From positions 1 to 51,346 of IMG/VR virus record IMGVR_UViG_3300049259_000157: 51,346 nucleotides of DNA. One strand, 5' to 3'. This stretch comes from a virus. The translations under genes and the position numbers were made by a program. Below the pieces are notes generated by a model, which saw only the letters and a list, made by a program, of their open reading frames with translations, was not told where the DNA came from and did no database searches. Positions 1 to 7,282 of the stretch are shown piece by piece (positions within the stretch are counted from its first letter, which is position 1; each line of letters starts with the position of its first letter).

Positions 1-127
1 CAAGCATGCGCTCACGCTCGCGCGCCCCAAGCCGGCCTCGCTCCTGCGCCAGGGCGAAGCGTTCGGGCATGCCGCGGTGAGGTCTGCGCGTGCGGCGCGC
101 CGACGCGCGTTGCAGGCCGCGCGCCCC
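1..127. repeat. Terminal direct repeat, copy 1
   Basis: These 127 bases recur without a mismatch at the far end of the window. An open reading frame continues in frame across the joined ends, so the repeat marks closure of a circular or circularly permuted genome. A length of 127 equals a k-mer size often used by short-read assemblers, which favours an assembly overlap over a biological terminal repeat. Confidence 0.95.
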
Positions 128-421
128 GAGCCGGGGCGCGGCCATATCGCCAGACTCCTCCGCGCGCCCAAGTGCGTGTGGCGGTGCGCGTTCTGCGGCG
201 CCGAGCCGCTGTTTCGTCATACGCGAGAAGGCGCGCACGGCACTGACGAAGGCACGAGCTACCGCGTAGCGTTCTACGACCTGGTCGACGCCGTGTGCCC
301 TCGCGGATCGTGCACCGAGCATGACGCCGCGCCGATCGAGCTGCGCTGGCGCCACGTTGATCACGCCGAGCCGAGCTGCGCGCACGGCGTCCAGTGCTGG
401 TGCGAGGACGCGCCGCAATGA
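2..421 (+). CDS. Cysteine-rich protein, 3' part of the gene crossing the window ends
   Basis: This is the continuation of the gene that starts with GTG at 51197. Joining base 51219 to base 1 gives a 147-residue protein. It is Arg/Ala-rich up to about residue 60. Cysteines then lie at about 66, 70, 73, 107, 112, 134, 140 and 142, including the pairs CAFC and CWC, which suggests zinc binding. No family is recognised. The GTG at 77 that looks like a start lies inside the gene. The stop overlaps the ATG of the next gene (ATGA), so translation is probably coupled. The gene is the last part of the + array that begins near 43 kb. Confidence 0.75.
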   Translation, partial: KHALTLARPKPASLLRQGEAFGHAAVRSARAARRRALQAARPEPGRGHIARLLRAPKCVWRCAFCGAEPLFRHTREGAHGTDEGTSYRVAFYDLVDAVCPRGSCTEHDAAPIELRWRHVDHAEPSCAHGVQCWCEDAPQ

Positions 422-636
422 AGCTCTGGCTCGTGACCGTCATCGACAAGGAGCTCGCCGGCGAGCCGCACATAGGCGTGGTGATCGTCGAGGGCAACGT
501 CGCAGCCGCGGTGCGCGCGGTCGAGGATCTCGAGCGCGCCTGCATGGATGGCGGCCGCCGGCGGTGCGTCGGCAGCTACCGCGAGATCATTCGCGGCAAG
601 CAGTACCGCGCGAAGGCGCTGATCCGCACCGGCTGA
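418..636 (+). CDS. Small hypothetical protein, 72 aa
   Basis: The ATG overlaps the previous stop as ATGA; an upstream in-frame start at 394 would overlap more and is less likely. The N-terminus begins MKLWLVTVIDKE and the chain alternates predicted strands and a helix (VAAAVRAVEDLERAC), ending in a basic stretch with REIIRGKQYRAKA. This looks like a small single-domain alpha/beta protein. No family is recognised. It belongs to the + array of small genes and is followed by a hairpin that contains a DnaA-box-like sequence. Confidence 0.7.
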   Translation: MKLWLVTVIDKELAGEPHIGVVIVEGNVAAAVRAVEDLERACMDGGRRRCVGSYREIIRGKQYRAKALIRTG

Positions 637-641
637 CGGGA

Positions 642-670
642 ACCCACAGGATTATCCACACCCTGTGGGT
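642..670. promoter_or_regulatory. Hairpin with a perfect DnaA-box consensus in its loop
   Basis: Nine-base arms ACCCACAGG and CCTGTGGGT pair perfectly around an 11-base loop. The loop contains TTATCCACA at 652-660, which is the strict bacterial DnaA box. The element lies in the 75-base gap between two + genes. It could be an origin or initiator element, a DnaA-responsive site or a terminator; only one such box was noticed, so an origin is not established. Confidence 0.5.
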
Positions 671-711
671 AACCAGCTTGCACGGCGCGCTGTCCTGTGC
701 GACCACGTGGC

Positions 712-951
712 ATGCCCAATCAGGCCCTCGAAACCGTCATCGTCATGGTCAACAACGAAACCAACAGCATCGCCGTCACGGTGACCACCCTCCGCGATGA
801 GCTGGCCGGCGGAGATCCCCCGAGCCAGGCGCAGCTCGATCAGTTGTCCGCGATCGCCGCCCGGCTGCATGCGATCGCGGCCGATCCGAACGACCCGGTT
901 CCCGTTGCGCCCACGTCGACGGCGACCGCGGTTCCGACGTCGGCGGCCTGA
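712..951 (+). CDS. Small hypothetical protein, about 79 aa
   Basis: The chain carries the segment LRDELAGGDPPSQAQLDQLS followed by a helix (AIAARLHAIAA) and ends in a Pro/Thr/Ala-rich tail, a form common among small phage proteins of unknown function. The start is uncertain: ATG 712 is preferred, GTG 697 and ATG 746 are in frame, and none has a clear Shine-Dalgarno sequence. It is the last gene of the + array and converges on the recombination operon with only five bases between the stops. Confidence 0.6.
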   Translation: MPNQALETVIVMVNNETNSIAVTVTTLRDELAGGDPPSQAQLDQLSAIAARLHAIAADPNDPVPVAPTSTATAVPTSAA

Positions 952-956
952 GGCTT

Positions 957-2228
957 CTACTCGCCGCCGGAGCCGAGCGCCTTTTTCTTCGGCTGATGCG
1001 GCTTGAACGCCTCGCTCGTATTGATCGAGACGCCGCCAATCTTCGTGATCTCCAGGGTGACGGCGTCGAACACGCCGTCACCTTTTCTCGTTTCCATCTT
1101 GTCCTTGGGTCCCTTGTTCGCGGCGACGACCTCACGCAGCGCGGAGAACGACGTCTTGAGCTCGAACGCGGTCATCGCGCGCTCGGCCCCGTAGCGGCGC
1201 TCCATCACCTGGTAGGCGATCTTGGGATCGACGGTTCGCCACTTTCGCTCGACGCGCTCGATGATGCGCCCGTCGGCCAGCGGGATCGGCCCGGCGACCG
1301 CGCTGATGTTGCAGATCTCCTGCTTGACGCGCGCGAGCGCTTCCTCGATCCGCTCCGCCATCATGAAAACGTCGGCCGCGTTCCGAATGGTGATCGCCTT
1401 GGCATCGAACGCCAGCTTGCCCTCGGGATCGAGCGGACCGACGCCCATCGCGACGAGCTCGGCCGGCACCGAGCGGAGCATCTCGGTTTTGGCCCGACAG
1501 TTCAGATACGCCGGGCAGTAGTCGCAGTGCGCCCCCTCGCGGAGCGGCACGAGACGGCCGGCCTGGAGGTCATCGCGGTAGCCCTCGGCGAGCACGAACG
1601 CGGCGCGCAGCTCGAGGTCGAAGGCGTCAAGGTCCCACGAGTCGACGACGCGCCGCACGCTGTGGTGATCGCCGTCGTCATGGATGTACGTGAGCGAGAC
1701 CTCGACCTCGTCGACGCCATAGATCCGCTGGATGCACAGCGCGCCGAGCATCGTCTGGCCCCACTGGTCGGGCGTGGGGTACTTCGTGTGGCCGCTCTTG
1801 TAGTCGTCGCAGATGCCGCGCACGGCGTCGTGGTAGATGCCGGCGACGTCGATCGTGATGGGGATCTCGGGCCAGACCGGCGGATCCGCGACTCCGCCGT
1901 AGCCGCGGTTGAGGCCACGGCCCAGCACGCGCGCGCCGCCCGTCTGGCAATTCCACGCGAAGGCGACCTCGCAGGTCACCTCGGCGGGCAGGCGATCCAG
2001 GTCGATGCAGCTCAGCATCAGCCGCAGATCCTTGGGCGCGGCCGCGAGCGCGGCGTCGATCCCGATCTCGCGCACCGTCTCGAGAAACTTGTGGATGTCT
2101 TTGCCGCGGTTTCGCGCCGGCTCGGTGCGCGCTTCCTCGGTGTCGTTGATGACGCCAGGCAGCTCGGCGCTGGCGGGGCACTTCCAGAGGCGGTGCACCT
2201 TGGACCCAGTTATTTCGCGGCAGGTCAC
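957..2228 (-). CDS. Cas4/RecB-like PD-(D/E)XK exonuclease with Fe-S cluster cysteines
   Basis: The 423-residue protein has the RecB/Cas4 nuclease layout. An early cysteine (C17, in WKCPAS) precedes motif I GKDIHKF (H46), then ITIDVAG (D127), then DDYKSG (D142, K144), then a Q/Y helix beginning at QWGQTM. C235, C238 and C244 in HCDYCPAYLNC would complete a 4Fe-4S cluster with C17. The remaining 170 residues are a less recognisable C-terminal domain. Such nucleases resect dsDNA ends and commonly sit beside single-strand annealing proteins; here it is the last gene of the operon that begins with the RecT/Bet-like gene. The ATG overlaps the previous stop. An exonuclease role in recombination is inferred from motifs and context. 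Confidence 0.85.
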   Translation of the reverse strand: MTCREITGSKVHRLWKCPASAELPGVINDTEEARTEPARNRGKDIHKFLETVREIGIDAALAAAPKDLRLMLSCIDLDRLPAEVTCEVAFAWNCQTGGARVLGRGLNRGYGGVADPPVWPEIPITIDVAGIYHDAVRGICDDYKSGHTKYPTPDQWGQTMLGALCIQRIYGVDEVEVSLTYIHDDGDHHSVRRVVDSWDLDAFDLELRAAFVLAEGYRDDLQAGRLVPLREGAHCDYCPAYLNCRAKTEMLRSVPAELVAMGVGPLDPEGKLAFDAKAITIRNAADVFMMAERIEEALARVKQEICNISAVAGPIPLADGRIIERVERKWRTVDPKIAYQVMERRYGAERAMTAFELKTSFSALREVVAANKGPKDKMETRKGDGVFDAVTLEITKIGGVSINTSEAFKPHQPKKKALGSGGE

Positions 2229-2743
2229 GTTGAAGGCTCCGAGCGCTCAATCCGAGGGAGCCCAAGGGCTCGCCGCACCTCTTGCTTCGTGGGGTACCTC
2301 GAAATCCGATCGGTCCAATACGAGGTGACCCAGGCATCGAACCCTGACAGCCCGCATGCCAGGAATCCGAACGGGATATCGTTCGGATGCAGCCAGAGCG
2401 CGGTCAGGTCATAGACAACGAACGCGCCGGAGAATCCGCACCCCTCGCGGATCCCATGGAGCCGCTCCTCGTCCATGCCTTCCGATATCCTGCTTCCCAG
2501 CAGCACGATCCCGTCGGTGCGCTCTACCGTTGCGCAGTCATCGCGCATGCCGTGGCGTCGCTGGTCGTGGTCATGGTCGTCCGCCCCGGCGAGGATCGCG
2601 GCGATCCATGGAGCGATAAACACGGTCTCTGGGAACGTCTTGCGCAACCACGCGAGCCATCGCATAGCGTTTTCGATGTTGGCCTTCACGCCTTCCGGCG
2701 TTGATGCACCGAGCGGATGGGCTACATAGAGCACGAGCGTCAA
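2225..2743 (-). CDS. DUF4406-like (nucleoside 2-deoxyribosyltransferase fold) protein
   Basis: After the stop of the upstream gene, a TTG start gives 172 residues; GTG at 2734 is an alternative. The N-terminus LYVAHPLGA, the helix GVKANIENAMRWLAWL, the strand ETVFIAPWIA and the later RTDGIVLLGSRISEGMDEE match the pattern of DUF4406-type proteins, which share the nucleoside deoxyribosyltransferase/TIR-like fold. The MDEE segment lies where that fold has its catalytic glutamate. A C-terminal 60 residues with GWVTSYW-like aromatics are not assigned. Such phage proteins may act on nucleotides or bases; the substrate cannot be read from the sequence. Its stop overlaps the ATG of the exonuclease gene. 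Confidence 0.65.
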   Translation of the reverse strand: MTLVLYVAHPLGASTPEGVKANIENAMRWLAWLRKTFPETVFIAPWIAAILAGADDHDHDQRRHGMRDDCATVERTDGIVLLGSRISEGMDEERLHGIREGCGFSGAFVVYDLTALWLHPNDIPFGFLACGLSGFDAWVTSYWTDRISRYPTKQEVRRALGLPRIERSEPST

Positions 2744-2970
2744 GGCGTCACCTCGAGCTCGCGGTCGACGGCGCTGGCGAATACGCCATAGGCGTATGCC
2801 GCCGATCGCAGGTCCGCCGACGTCGTCGCGTTCGCCGCGGCGCCATACGCGATCGCGGCACCGCGCAGCCGACGGTCGAGCTCGAACAGCCGGTCGACCA
2901 CGGATACCGCGATCGCGGGTGGCGGCCACGCGACGTCGGCGACCACCTCCATCTTGACGGTACGCGTCAC
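2740..2970 (-). CDS. Small hypothetical protein in recombination operon, 76 aa
   Basis: GTG start overlapping the annealase stop as GTGA. The chain is mostly helical and Ala-rich: a short strand (TVKMEVVADVAW), then VVDRLFELDRRL, then AAYAYGVFASAVDRELEV. No domain or catalytic motif is visible. Position between the annealase and the DUF4406-like gene, with overlaps at both ends, suggests co-translation with the recombination genes. Confidence 0.65.
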   Translation of the reverse strand: MTRTVKMEVVADVAWPPPAIAVSVVDRLFELDRRLRGAAIAYGAAANATTSADLRSAAYAYGVFASAVDRELEVTP

Positions 2971-4202
2971 TTGGTGAGCTCCGTCATGCGCTTCGCATAC
3001 GCCTGCTGCATGGCGGCTGCTTCAGGGCTGCCCGATGCGATCCCACTTTCGTCGGTCTGCGCCCACGCGCGCCATCCCGCCTTGCCGCGGCGGAGGTCGG
3101 CTTCGGTGGCGCACGACGAGACCCACGTGTAGTAGTCGGCCAGCGTCTTGGGCGGCGGCGTCGCGTCACGCGGATCGTCCTCGTAGAAGTCATCGCCGCC
3201 GGCACCATGGGGCGTCGCGGCAGGGCTCGACTCCGATGCGGTCGACGCTGAGCTCGAGGTCGGCGCCGGCGAAGTAGGGCGCGACTTAGCGAGCTCCTCG
3301 CGCACGTCGGCCGGAACGGAGCCGGGAAAGGGAGCCGCCGTCGAGGCCGCTGGGGCGGCGGTTGACGATGTCACGGAGGGCGCAGGAGCGCTCGTCGCGC
3401 CCGACGACGAATCGCCGGATGTCGGGCGCGACGTAGGGACCTCGGTCGACTTGGCATCGATCGGCTTGGCGGCCGCGCGAGGCTTCGCCGCCGCGGTGGC
3501 GGGCTTGGCCGGCTCGGCCGCGGCAACCTGAACCTGCGCCGGTCGGGCGACGTCGGGCAGCGGGCCCGGCGTGACGTTGATGATAGGCGAGCTCGCGTCC
3601 GGCATGCCGTCGTTGGCCTCTTCCAGCGTCAGCAGGCCCGCCATGACGTCGGGCCACACCAGCCGGCACAGCTCGGCGCCGGCGCGCGCGAGCAGCATGT
3701 TCTCGGGGAACTTCATCCACATCCCCGGGCCGCCGTCGCGGTTCGTCTTGATGAGGCCGGCACGCTTCGCGCGCTCGATCGTCCAGGTGACGCTTTTTTC
3801 CGGGCGCCCGCGGCGCTTGCCTACCCAGGTCGCGCGCGTCTCGGTCGACTCGATGAACTCGAGGTATTCGCAGAGCGGAGAGCTGAGGATGAGGCCGCGA
3901 ACGCCCTCGGAGCTGAGTCGCGGCACCCCCTCGATCAGGTGGTAGCTCCGCAGCGCCGCCATCGGCGCGATGCCGAGCTCGGCGCCCGACATGATCACGA
4001 TCGCCATGTCCTGCGGCTTGTCCTTGTACGCCTTGGGCACCAGGTCGGACAATGTGAGCGCAGAGCACATGGCCTGCACCTGGACGAAGTTGGTGGGCAC
4101 GATGGGGAGCGGCCGCGATGCGCCGACCTCCATGCCGTCGCGTACTTGCATCAGCTGTTGGTTGCGCGTGGTGAGAGCTGTTTCCTGTGGCTGCGTCGTC
4201 AT
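2967..4202 (-). CDS. RecT/Red-beta-like single-strand annealing recombinase
   Basis: The 411-residue protein matches the Bet/RecT pattern. An N-terminal helix is followed by DMAIVIMSGAELGIAPMAALRSYHLIEGVP and LSSEGVRGLILSS, then a basic strand region (RATWVGKRRGR), VTWTIERAKRAGLIK, and the diagnostic WMKFPENMLLARAGAELCRLVWPDVMAGLLTLEEA. Residues about 215-340 are a Pro/Ala/Ser/Thr linker. The last 60 residues form a separate helical tail (DYYTWVSSC...AKRMTEL), the place where Red-beta contacts its exonuclease or SSB. Such proteins anneal complementary single strands. It is the first gene of the recombination operon, has AGGAG nine bases before the ATG, and is transcribed divergently from the replication genes. 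Confidence 0.85.
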   Translation of the reverse strand: MTTQPQETALTTRNQQLMQVRDGMEVGASRPLPIVPTNFVQVQAMCSALTLSDLVPKAYKDKPQDMAIVIMSGAELGIAPMAALRSYHLIEGVPRLSSEGVRGLILSSPLCEYLEFIESTETRATWVGKRRGRPEKSVTWTIERAKRAGLIKTNRDGGPGMWMKFPENMLLARAGAELCRLVWPDVMAGLLTLEEANDGMPDASSPIINVTPGPLPDVARPAQVQVAAAEPAKPATAAAKPRAAAKPIDAKSTEVPTSRPTSGDSSSGATSAPAPSVTSSTAAPAASTAAPFPGSVPADVREELAKSRPTSPAPTSSSASTASESSPAATPHGAGGDDFYEDDPRDATPPPKTLADYYTWVSSCATEADLRRGKAGWRAWAQTDESGIASGSPEAAAMQQAYAKRMTELTK

Positions 4203-4227
4203 CTGCGATGGCTCCTAGGCGCCCAAA

Positions 4228-4256
4228 TTGACAGGGGCGCACAGATTCTGTACTAC
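4228..4256 (+). promoter_or_regulatory. Candidate promoter with embedded operator for the replication operon
   Basis: A perfect -35 hexamer TTGACA at 4228-4233 is followed 17 bases later by TACTAC at 4251-4256, a weak -10. Between them lies the palindrome ACAGATTCTGT (4241-4251), a plausible operator. The expected transcription start is only a few bases before the ATG at 4266, which has no Shine-Dalgarno sequence, so the first message may be nearly leaderless. The same 63-base gap must also contain the promoter of the divergent recombination operon. Confidence 0.5.
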
Positions 4257-4265
4257 TTTTCTAGA

Positions 4266-4514
4266 ATGAGCGGCAAGCCGTTACCCAGACCACCGGCGCC
4301 GCAACGGCGGCTGCCGACGAAAATGGAAGCCTGGTACCTCGACTGCCTGACGAGGTGGACCAGCTACTACAAGCGGGCGCCGAAGATCTCGGAGCTCGCG
4401 GCCTACTGCGACAGGAGCAACACCGCGGTTCACTCGGCGCTGATCTCGCTCCTCAACAAGGGGCACGTCATCCAGAACACGGACCGCAGGTTCGAGCCCC
4501 GCGGAGCATCGTGA
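4266..4514 (+). CDS. LexA-type winged-helix DNA-binding protein, 82 aa
   Basis: The basic N-terminus is followed by a helix-turn-helix with the LexA DNA-binding layout: YLDCLTRWTSYYKRAPKISE, then ELAAYCDRSNTAVHSALISL as the recognition region, then LLNKGHVIQNTDRRF as the wing. No protease or ligand domain follows, so it is a stand-alone DNA-binding domain. The start at 4266 keeps the basic lead; ATG 4323 would remove it. It is the first gene of the replication operon and its GTGA junction couples it to the primase gene. Autoregulation at the operator just upstream, or a role as replication accessory protein, is plausible. Confidence 0.7.
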   Translation: MSGKPLPRPPAPQRRLPTKMEAWYLDCLTRWTSYYKRAPKISELAAYCDRSNTAVHSALISLLNKGHVIQNTDRRFEPRGAS

Positions 4515-5701
4515 CCCGGCTCGACAAGGATGCGGTGCTCGCCGCGTTGCGAGCCGAGGACGTCGCGTCCCACATCGGGATCAAGGGCACGTGGCGCGGG
4601 CTGTGGATGCGGTCGCGCCGCTGCGCCGAGACCGACCACCCCACGGACTGCTTCGGGATCAAGCGCGACGGCCACTGGCACTGCTGGAGCTGCGACAAGG
4701 GCGGGGATCTCCTTGGCCTGGTCGCGCTCGCCGCGGGGCTGAATCTCAGCTCCGACTTCCCGCGGGTGCTCGCCGCCGCGGCCGAGATCGCCGGGCTCGA
4801 CGACGACGATTCGTTCGGCGCGCCGGCGCCCAAGCGGCCGAGGCCCGAGCTACCGCCCGAGATCCCGATCGAGCAGCGGATCGCCACCGCCCGCAAGCGC
4901 GCCGCGTGGACCTGGGATCGGCTGCACGACGGCGCGAACAGCACGCTCGTCCGCATGTACCTCGAGATGCGCGGCCTCGATCCGGACGCTGTGCAGCGCC
5001 GCGAGACGCTGCGCTCGACGCCGCTCAAGCTCGACAAGCCGACCGAGCAGGGCGACCTCTACACGCTGTGGCGCACCATGCGCCCGCTGTCCCTGGTCAT
5101 CCCCGTCCGCTCCGTCGTCGACGGCGCGTTCGTCGATCTGCGGGCCCGCCGTGTCGAGCCCGAGGAAGGCCAGCCGAAGATCGTCGGCATGGTGGGCGGC
5201 GTGACGACGTCGCCGGCGATGGGCGCGAAGTCCCGCGAGCTCGTCGGCTGCTACGGGGTGCCCAACATCATCTTCGGCGACCTGGTCGTCGTGGTCGAGG
5301 GCGCCCTTGACTACCTGACCGGGCTGCAGCTCTGGCCCAACGCGCAGATCCTCGGCGCGACCGAGGCGGGATCGTTCTCGCTGGTCGCCAAGCTCGTCGC
5401 CCAGCAGCTCGCGTGGCAGGACGACGACTCGAGGCTGCTCATCGTCGAGCAGGCCGACCCGCCACGGACGCTGCGCGACGGGTCGACAGTCGCCGGCGCG
5501 GCCGATGGCGCGATCAACGAGGACCCGAACGCGGCCGCGAAGGTCGCGCTGCGGCACCTCGGCCCCAAGCGCGTCGGGTGGCTGTACTGCGGCAGGCCCC
5601 AGCACCCTGGGTGCAAGGATCTGAACGACCTGCTGCGTATCGAGGGCGAGGATTGTGTTCGCGACGCTGTGACATGGTCAAGCCTCGCGAGCGAGGGGTG
5701 A
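4511..5701 (+). CDS. DnaG-like primase (CHC2 zinc domain plus Toprim)
   Basis: GTG start overlapping the upstream stop gives 396 residues. The N-terminus has a CHC2-type zinc-binding domain with C38, H43, C58 and C61 (RRCAET, HWHCWSCDKGGDLLGLV), typical of DnaG and T7 gp4 primases. After a linker (residues 95-120) comes the catalytic part, with the Toprim motif VVVVEGALDYLTG (E263) and acidic residues near 303-316. It would make RNA primers at the phage fork. It overlaps the helicase gene, so primase and helicase are made together. The core is shorter than cellular DnaG and lacks a separate helicase-binding domain. Confidence 0.85.
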   Translation: MTRLDKDAVLAALRAEDVASHIGIKGTWRGLWMRSRRCAETDHPTDCFGIKRDGHWHCWSCDKGGDLLGLVALAAGLNLSSDFPRVLAAAAEIAGLDDDDSFGAPAPKRPRPELPPEIPIEQRIATARKRAAWTWDRLHDGANSTLVRMYLEMRGLDPDAVQRRETLRSTPLKLDKPTEQGDLYTLWRTMRPLSLVIPVRSVVDGAFVDLRARRVEPEEGQPKIVGMVGGVTTSPAMGAKSRELVGCYGVPNIIFGDLVVVVEGALDYLTGLQLWPNAQILGATEAGSFSLVAKLVAQQLAWQDDDSRLLIVEQADPPRTLRDGSTVAGAADGAINEDPNAAAKVALRHLGPKRVGWLYCGRPQHPGCKDLNDLLRIEGEDCVRDAVTWSSLASEG

Positions 5702-7014
5702 TGCCGGCGGAGCAAGACGACGAGGAGTTCGGCGCTCCGGCGCGCCCAGCCGACGTCATCCCGTTCCCGCAGATCCGGGCCAACCCCAAGGTCACCGACG
5801 CCTGGAGCTCGGCGGTCGTCGCGCTCAACAAGAAGCAGGCGACGAGCTACCAGTTCCTGAACCCGCTGACCGTGGTGGACCTGGTCATGCAGCAGCGCTC
5901 GCTGCCTCCCATGTTCTGGCCCGCGGCGTGGCCGGAGTCGGGCCGCCGGATGCGCACCTACCCCGGCGACATGGTCGGCGTGGTCGGATCGCAGGGCGGC
6001 GGCAAGACGAGCTACGCGATCCAGATCTGCATCGCGAACACCGCCGAGGGTACGCCTGTCATATGGGCGGCCCTCGAGCTCGACCCGGGCCAGATCTCGG
6101 TGCGCATCGCCGCGAACATGCACCGCGTGCACGCCATGGTGGTGCGCGACAGCTGGCCCCGCGCACGGCTCGACCGCGCGATGGTCACGGTCGCCGACCT
6201 GTGGCACTTCATCGACCGCTACCGCGACGCCGAGAAACAGATCGCGGCGATCCGGCACGCGGTCGGCGTATGCTGGGAAATCTACCGGCGCCCGCCCGTG
6301 GTGGTCGTCGACCACGTTGGCAAGCTGGCGAACGACGCGCGCGACATCCAGTCGGGCACGCGGTTCGCGCTCGAAGCGCTCCGCGAGCTGACCGTGGAGG
6401 GTCGCTGCTACACGCTGGCGCTCTCGCAGGGATCGCGCGCCAACCAGGCGACGCTGACGGGCAAGATGGACCACGCGTCGGCGACCGATGCGCTCGGGGT
6501 AGCCGCCGACTCGAAGTCGTTCGAGGACGATTGCGCCAACGTCGTCGCGCTGGCCTTGTTCAAGCGCGATGACGCCACCGAGCTCGATTCGCATGCGCTG
6601 ATCGGCAAGGCCCGCTGGACCGGGCTTGAGGACAAGGTGGGCATGCGGTTCTGGAAGGCGGGCGGGTTCTGGGGCGAGCTCGGCTACCTGCCCAGCTCGC
6701 CCACGGAGATCGCGCAGAAGCACGCGGCCGAGCTCAAAGACAAGCACCGCGCCGGGCCCGCGCCGTCGCTCCCCCAGGTCCGCGCCGACCTCAACGCGGC
6801 CCGCGCCGGTGACGCGGCGGCCATGCGGCGATCGCTGATTCTCGAGGCCCTGCTGCGCCACGGCCAGCTCGGCATGGAGATCGGCCAGGTCAGGACGATT
6901 CGCGGCGCTGGGCGAGGCCCCGCGCTACAGCAAGCACTCCAGGAGCTCGAACGCGCCGGCTCCGCGGAGCGCATCCCCGGCAACAAGTGGCGCGCGATAG
7001 CGAGGATGGAATGA
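5701..7014 (+). CDS. DnaB-like replicative helicase / RecA-fold ATPase
   Basis: The 437-residue protein starts at ATG 5701, directly after an in-frame GTG (5698) that overlaps the primase stop. A lead of about 90 residues precedes a RecA-fold ATPase core: Walker A GSQGGGKTS (K102), strand PVIWAALELDPGQ, and Walker B VVVVDHVGKLA (D204), then LALSQGSRAN in the position of the sensor motif. The C-terminal 70 residues form a helical, winged-helix-like domain (RRSLILEALLRHGQLGMEIGQVRTI). The layout fits the DnaB/RepA-type hexameric helicase group. It acts with the adjacent primase at the replication fork. Confidence 0.8.
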   Translation: MPAEQDDEEFGAPARPADVIPFPQIRANPKVTDAWSSAVVALNKKQATSYQFLNPLTVVDLVMQQRSLPPMFWPAAWPESGRRMRTYPGDMVGVVGSQGGGKTSYAIQICIANTAEGTPVIWAALELDPGQISVRIAANMHRVHAMVVRDSWPRARLDRAMVTVADLWHFIDRYRDAEKQIAAIRHAVGVCWEIYRRPPVVVVDHVGKLANDARDIQSGTRFALEALRELTVEGRCYTLALSQGSRANQATLTGKMDHASATDALGVAADSKSFEDDCANVVALALFKRDDATELDSHALIGKARWTGLEDKVGMRFWKAGGFWGELGYLPSSPTEIAQKHAAELKDKHRAGPAPSLPQVRADLNAARAGDAAAMRRSLILEALLRHGQLGMEIGQVRTIRGAGRGPALQQALQELERAGSAERIPGNKWRAIARME

Positions 7015-7039
7015 GCGAATCCTGCGGTCCGGCCCGCCG

Positions 7040-7234
7040 ATGAGCTCGCTACCGCGCGGCGCGCGCCGGCTGTGGTGGGCGACGCCACCGAGCAGCCTCG
7101 TGCACGCCATCCATGACCAGGCCGATCGCGAGGTCCCACGCGAGGCCATGCAGTCGGACACGCGGCGCCGCAAGGTCGCCAACGCTTTCTATCGGCTGCT
7201 CAAAGAGGCAGGCATCTACGTCGAGGGCGCGTAG
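7040..7234 (+). CDS. Small hypothetical protein, 64 aa
   Basis: A short basic protein beginning MSSLPRGARRLWWATP with one or two predicted helices (LVHAIHDQADREV, KVANAFYRLLKEAGI). No known motif. The ATG at 7011, nearer to the helicase stop, opens only a ten-codon frame, so 7040 is chosen. It lies between the helicase and the beta-helix gene on the same strand. Confidence 0.55.
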   Translation: MSSLPRGARRLWWATPPSSLVHAIHDQADREVPREAMQSDTRRRKVANAFYRLLKEAGIYVEGA

Positions 7235-7282
7235 CCCATCAACAATCCGCACGCACGGTCGACCCACACCAGACAGGAACCC

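Noticed and set aside
652-660. Replication origin at the DnaA box
   Set aside because: Only one box was noticed and no AT-rich unwinding sequence is adjacent. It is reported as a possible site, not as an origin.
996-2414. Long + frame opposite the Cas4-like gene
   Set aside because: It is a mirror of a gene with clear nuclease motifs; GC-rich codon bias keeps the antisense frame open. Composition is Arg/Asp/Val-biased without motifs.
5311-6861. Long - frame of 516 codons opposite primase and helicase
   Set aside because: The + strand carries Walker A, Walker B and Toprim motifs. The - frame crosses two genes and is Arg/Ala/Val-biased.
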